Positions 59,640 to 64,000 of a stretch of 64,000 nt of DNA are shown one piece after another. Positions within the stretch are counted from its first letter, which is position 1. Every line of letters starts with the position of its first letter. Made by a program: the position numbers and the translations under genes. This DNA comes from Dryocosmus kuriphilus (lineage: Eukaryota > Arthropoda > Insecta > Hymenoptera > Cynipidae): assembly GCA_038277395.1 (NCBI GenBank), contig CM076192.1, forward strand, positions 127,811,366 to 127,875,365, given 5' to 3'. The notes below the pieces were generated by a model. That model had not been told where the DNA came from. It did no database searches and worked only from the letters and a program-made list of their open reading frames with translations.

Positions 59640-61837
59640 TACTTGGCTTAAAATTTATGTTGTAACCATTTTCTAAAGATGGTTAGCTTTAAATTTAAAG
59701 AAAAAAAGATTTGTTTTTTAATTGAAGAATGGGAATAAGTTTTTAATTTGAACTATTTAAATTTTAATAGCTTTTACAAGAATATCTGTTAGCGTTCTTT
59801 TTTTTATTTGTATTGTTTTTCTTCTGTAACTGTTTACAAAACAAGGATAATCCAATCAAATTAGGTTTTTTCCCTAAAAAATTATAGGTGACTTGGTTTT
59901 GTATTTAATCGCTTCATTGTGAAGCAAGAAATAATGTGAATACTTTGCACTTGATTCGGAATGCCGCTAGTTTCAATATAAACATTGAAAGTTGAAGTTT
60001 CGTACTTTTTCACATTTTGCTTTAAATCTCGAAAATGAATGAGAGTTCGTGGTGAAGTGCTTTTATAAAATTTTTAGTAAATCTAATTCTCAAGTAGATA
60101 GATATATGGTTACGTTTTTAAAAAATTATTTTGACAATTTCGAAATGTCTATTTGACGTAAAAAATAGGTTTTTCTTGTTTCTTAACGTACGGTTGAAAA
60201 AAATATTTTTGTAGGTCAAAAATTGGATAGAAGTTAGTCCTAAACATATTAAATTTTGGTACCCAATCCGAGCATTATCAACCGAATAGTTTTTGAATAG
60301 TCTTACCCTGCAACAAAAAAATTTAATCTTTTAATGGCTATAAAGTTTATGAAAGTAGCTGCACCGTGTTTCGAAGACATGTAAATATTTTAAAGGGTGT
60401 ATTTTTTGTTAGATAATTAATAAAAGAGTGATATCTTTTAATAATATTAACTTACTGTGAAGTAAAGAAAACAATGTTATTTATTTGAAAATTGAAAAAA
60501 GTACGAATTTTTAATTTTCCCATAAAATTTAATTCAGCGATCGATAGCGAATATTTTTTTCTGAAAAAAAAATAAAATAAAAAGTCCTCACGGATTTTAG
60601 AAGCTAATATAATATTTTTTTTAATTTAAATTTCTATTTGCTAAACTTTTTAATATTAAGAAACGAGTTTTATTCTAGTTTATTCTTGAATATCTGTAGA
60701 TTAATTTAATTAACATGTAGAAATAATAAGGTAGATATAATTACTTGAAAACAACGTATAAAGAACGGCCATTTCAGTGACACGACGCTTCGCAAGTATA
60801 GCTAGGCACTGCAACTTCAAAATCGAATGCGCTGAAAAAATTTACGATATCTCTGTATCGGAAGCACCATAATGGATGTTTTTTCTCAACTCAGGGTACC
60901 ACGACGAAATAATAGGAATGAAAAGCTCAGGTCTGAAGTCCGATACTGGGAATACCGTGAAAATTATAAATAATATTTCTTTTAGGATTCTACGCGTTTT
61001 TAATAATTAATTATAAACAAATTTCTTCGCCGAGAGTGCGCCCTGTTTTTTTCAATTTCTTATAAATATTGTTCACTATAAATGTACTGTCGTTGCGATA
61101 TTACATCGGTATTTCATGAAACAGACAAACATATATAGTTCCAAAATTTAACACTGAATATGATTATCATTTGGAACAAATTTAATTGGCACTGAGTGGA
61201 AATGGAAGTGTACTGTAAAAGAATTGAAGTCGATTTATTTTTCTAAAAATTTCATCCCTAGAAATTTAATAGAAATTATATTTTGTCGGTGCAAAAAAGG
61301 TTATAAAACAGCAACATGTAGTTGCTGTAAACATGGGTTATGATGTACAGACATTTATTTCGTATATAGAGGGCATAGTTGTACTAATATTGAAGTACTT
61401 CACGTTAGCAAAACGTTCGATAATAATGCGTACGAAGAAGAAAAATTTCAAAAAAATATTCTGCGTTTCATAATTATGTTAGTTATGTATTTATGTATTG
61501 TCAATTGCACTAGATGTATATATGCATTTATGTCATACTTTATTATTTTAGCGTTCCACTTTTTCATTGTCTAACATATCTACTTTCAATTTGTAAGTCG
61601 ATGAAATTTTTATTAGTGTGCAACTGCTTGCACATTATAATTTTTATTGCAGAATTTTTTAATAAATGTCTTATTTTATTATAGAAAGTGTAATTACTTA
61701 ATTATTACATACTTCCTTAAATCTATTAAATTTAACATGTATTAAAGAAAACAAACATTATTAAGACAAGTCATGCAGTATATGTATAATAAATTATATC
61801 TATAATTAACTGCAGAAACAAGGTATATTCCAAAAAA
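59640..61837. other. AT-rich DNA, no exon or repeat recognised
   Basis: About 2.2 kb with no long frame and no familiar repeat word. It is presumably intron of gene 2 if that gene continues rightward. Confidence 0.45.
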
Positions 61838-63400
61838 TCTGCCCGCTTCGCGGGCACATTCTCGTCGCGCGCTTTGCACGCTGCGCTTCGCGCGAAGTAT
61901 GGGCGCGCTTAGGGCGCACGTCTGTTGTCACTCGCGCTTCGCGCTTGGTGTTTATAGTTCGTATAAACCTTTAAATTAAAAATTACAAAAGAAAGTATTT
62001 TACTTGAGGCTCTATCGCCCTTAAGGAATATATTCTCATCATGACACTCGCGCTTCGCGCTCGATAATTACATTTTTTTAAAACACTTTCCAGATTGGTA
62101 AAGTTTTTTACTGATTTTCCAAACTTTCACAATAGAGGATTTCGATTCTTAAAAGTAAAACGATGAGTCTTATAACTAAATTTTGTAGCTCTTTCCAAGG
62201 TGAACAATTCCGCTTGTTAATATTTTCTCATATCTTGCACAGTTTTGCTGAAAACTGGTTTTCTTTATATTTCATAACATATTTCACGAATAACACAAAA
62301 ACTACGTGTCTGCTCAAAAAAATGATGAAGAGCAAATTTGTAGATCTTCTTGAGGTGAAAACCTTTGTTTGTTATTATTTTTCCGTATCTTCCATCGTTT
62401 TGCGGGAAATTTGAAATCTTTTATTTTTAATAACGTTTTATCGATTTAAACAAAAACCGTGCATTTTATCAAAAAACCGTTGAAACCAAATTTGTAGAGC
62501 TTTTTAAACTGAACAATTTTGTTCTTTACTATTGTTTTGTATCTTAAATAGTTTGGCAGGAAACCAGAGTTATTTAATTTTAATAGCGTTTTCTTGATTA
62601 AATCCAAAACCGTTCATTTTATCAAAAAACGGTTAAAACAAAATTTGTAGATTTTTTTGAGGTGAACAATTTTGCTTTCTTATGTTTTTTTTATCCCTCA
62701 TAGTTTAGCCGGAAAATGGATTTATTAATATTGTGAAAACCGTTTTTAATGGATAAAACAATTTTTATGGATTTAACCCGAAACTCTGCATTTTATCACA
62801 AAATGGTTGGAACAAAATTTGTAGATCTTATTGAGATAAACAACTTTGTTTCTAATAATTTTTTTCGTACTTTAAATATTTTGGCGGAAAACCAGAGTTG
62901 TTTAATTTTAATAACGTTTTGTCGATTAAAACATAAACCGTGCGGTGTATCAAAAAATTGTTGAGACAAAATTTGTAGCTTTCTTAGAGATGGAGAATTT
63001 TACTTATTAACACTTTTTTTGTATCTCGCATATTTTAGCCGGAAAATGGATTTTTCCGTTTTGTAAAAACAGTTTTTCATGGATAAAACCATAACCATCG
63101 GTCAAAAACCGCTGGTTAATGAACTTTTCCTTACATTTTAAGTTTTAAAGAAGTGTACCAAAGCGCAACCCAATCCGATTAGTCCTTCAAAAGTTATCGT
63201 GTTCACAGGCTACGACGACGACAACGACAACGACGACGATGACGACGACGACGACGACGACGACGACAACGGCAGACAGACACCAACGTGAAACATGTTT
63301 TTTCGGATTCAGTAGGTCATGAAACATCGACATTTCATGAAATCCGCGAAAGTCAGTTTTCACATAAAACTAATACCTTCTCATTGAGATGAGTATGTAA
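61838..63400 (+). repeat. Hairpin/155-bp-unit repeat family, copy B (most complete)
   Basis: Begins with AAAAAATCTGCCCGC and the CCCGC-TTC-GCGGG hairpin, and continues with CGCGCTTCGCGC-type hairpins (61860-62065). Six tandem units follow, with 'aaatttgtag' landmarks near 62178, 62334, 62488, 62641, 62812 and 62968 (steps of about 156, 154, 153, 171 and 156). Then come the GGATAAAACC block, a (GACGAC)n microsatellite (63213-63270) and the TAATACCTTCTCATTGAGATGAG terminus. Confidence 0.85.
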
Positions 63401-63794
63401 TAAAAAATTTGTCTATAATTAATTATAAAAACAGAGCCTAAACCCAGAAAATGAATACTGTTTATGATTCTCATGGTATTCCCAACATAGGACATCAATT
63501 CTGAGTGTTTCGTTTCTATTATTTCGTCGATATACACTAGATTAAAAGAAAAAACATTCATTTTGGTACTTATTATATGGAGATATCGTGAATCTTTTCA
63601 GCGCGTTTGATTTTGAATTTGCAATGACGAAACGTGCTTGCTAGTTGAAGTTTGGACTGAGGTTTGGACATGCGTCGTTATGCGGAAATTATATATCTTT
63701 GAATATAGTTTTCGAGTAACTATATTTATTTTATTATTTATAAATGTTAATTGCATTAATTTACAGGTATTTAAAAATAAATTAAGTATTATAT

Positions 63795-64000
63795 AAGGGC
63801 GGGTTCTGGGACAGCACGACAAGCTTCACGCTGCCGCCGACAGATGGCGCCACTATTCCCTCGGTGGCTTGTGTCCATGCCAAGTTATCGACAGTCGGTA
63901 ATACCCTCGGTCGGTAAGGTTGTTTTCTGGATCCATCAGAAACATGGCAGGTGTTAACCCCAATCGTAAGGTAGGAATCTTTGGGAGTGTGCTGCAATTA
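63795..64000. other. Possible start of another palindrome-type element
   Basis: Contains GTCGGTAATACC, CAGATGGCGCC and GGGTTCTGGGACAGC words that recall the ends of the giant palindrome (GTCGGTAATACTAC, AGATGGCGCAC). It is cut by the window edge, so this cannot be settled here. Confidence 0.3.

Noticed and set aside
1..64000. CRISPR array or bacterial mobile system
   Set aside because: The regular repeats here are satellites without unique spacers, and the split genes are eukaryotic.

Overview
This is eukaryotic, AT-rich DNA of insect type, most likely hymenopteran; that assignment rests on overall style and exon similarity and is not proven. Most of the window is transposable elements and satellites lying in and between two split host genes on the + strand. 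There are no bacterial operons and no CRISPR array.

Gene 1 (about 2638-14605, +) is a secreted pancreatic-lipase/phospholipase-A1-family lipase. A signal-peptide exon (2638-2686) and exons 6505-7062, 13372-13614 and 14170-14605 join in phase and carry the Ser-Asp-His triad. A one-base shift near 14499 breaks the last ~35 codons. Intron 1 holds a 2-kb fold-back element and a minisatellite of AGGTCA half-sites. Intron 2 holds a GC-rich retroposon with an 11-bp target duplication and an inverted array of ~155-bp units joined to poly(G)/poly(C) runs up to 76 bases long.

From 15.9 to 25 kb lie a TA-flanked MITE, a fold-back element with a CAAACCC-type minisatellite core, and an almost complete but decayed LINE on the - strand (18732-23441, 13-bp target duplication). 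The LINE has a YADG reverse-transcriptase box and its ORF1 and ORF2 are separated by a single in-frame UAG. A pogo-like MITE and tandem repeats follow.

Gene 2 (27221 to beyond the window, +) is the 5' part of an EF-hand NADPH-oxidase (Nox5-like) gene. Four exons (27221-27333, 27707-27950, 38690-38784, 40359-40479) join in phase; the rest should lie past the right edge. Its third intron position (27951-38689) holds a 4.3-kb RAG1/Transib-type transposon (31671-35955). That element has ~890-bp terminal inverted repeats beginning with CACAGTG, identical to the V(D)J recombination heptamer, a 5-bp CGTCG duplication, and a RAG1-core-like transposase broken only at an A9 run. It sits inside an older MITE-like repeat.

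Downstream of gene 2 exon 4 there are several copies of a hairpin plus ~155-bp-unit repeat family. One copy is split by a ~13.2-kb giant palindrome (about 46129-59345). The arms mirror each other over almost their whole length and carry tRNA-like modules, mirrored 11-bp TTTAACGTTAG arrays, and two differently broken copies of one unrecognised gene. The right arm alone has a small intact ORF. The RAG-like transposon and this palindrome are the most notable objects here.
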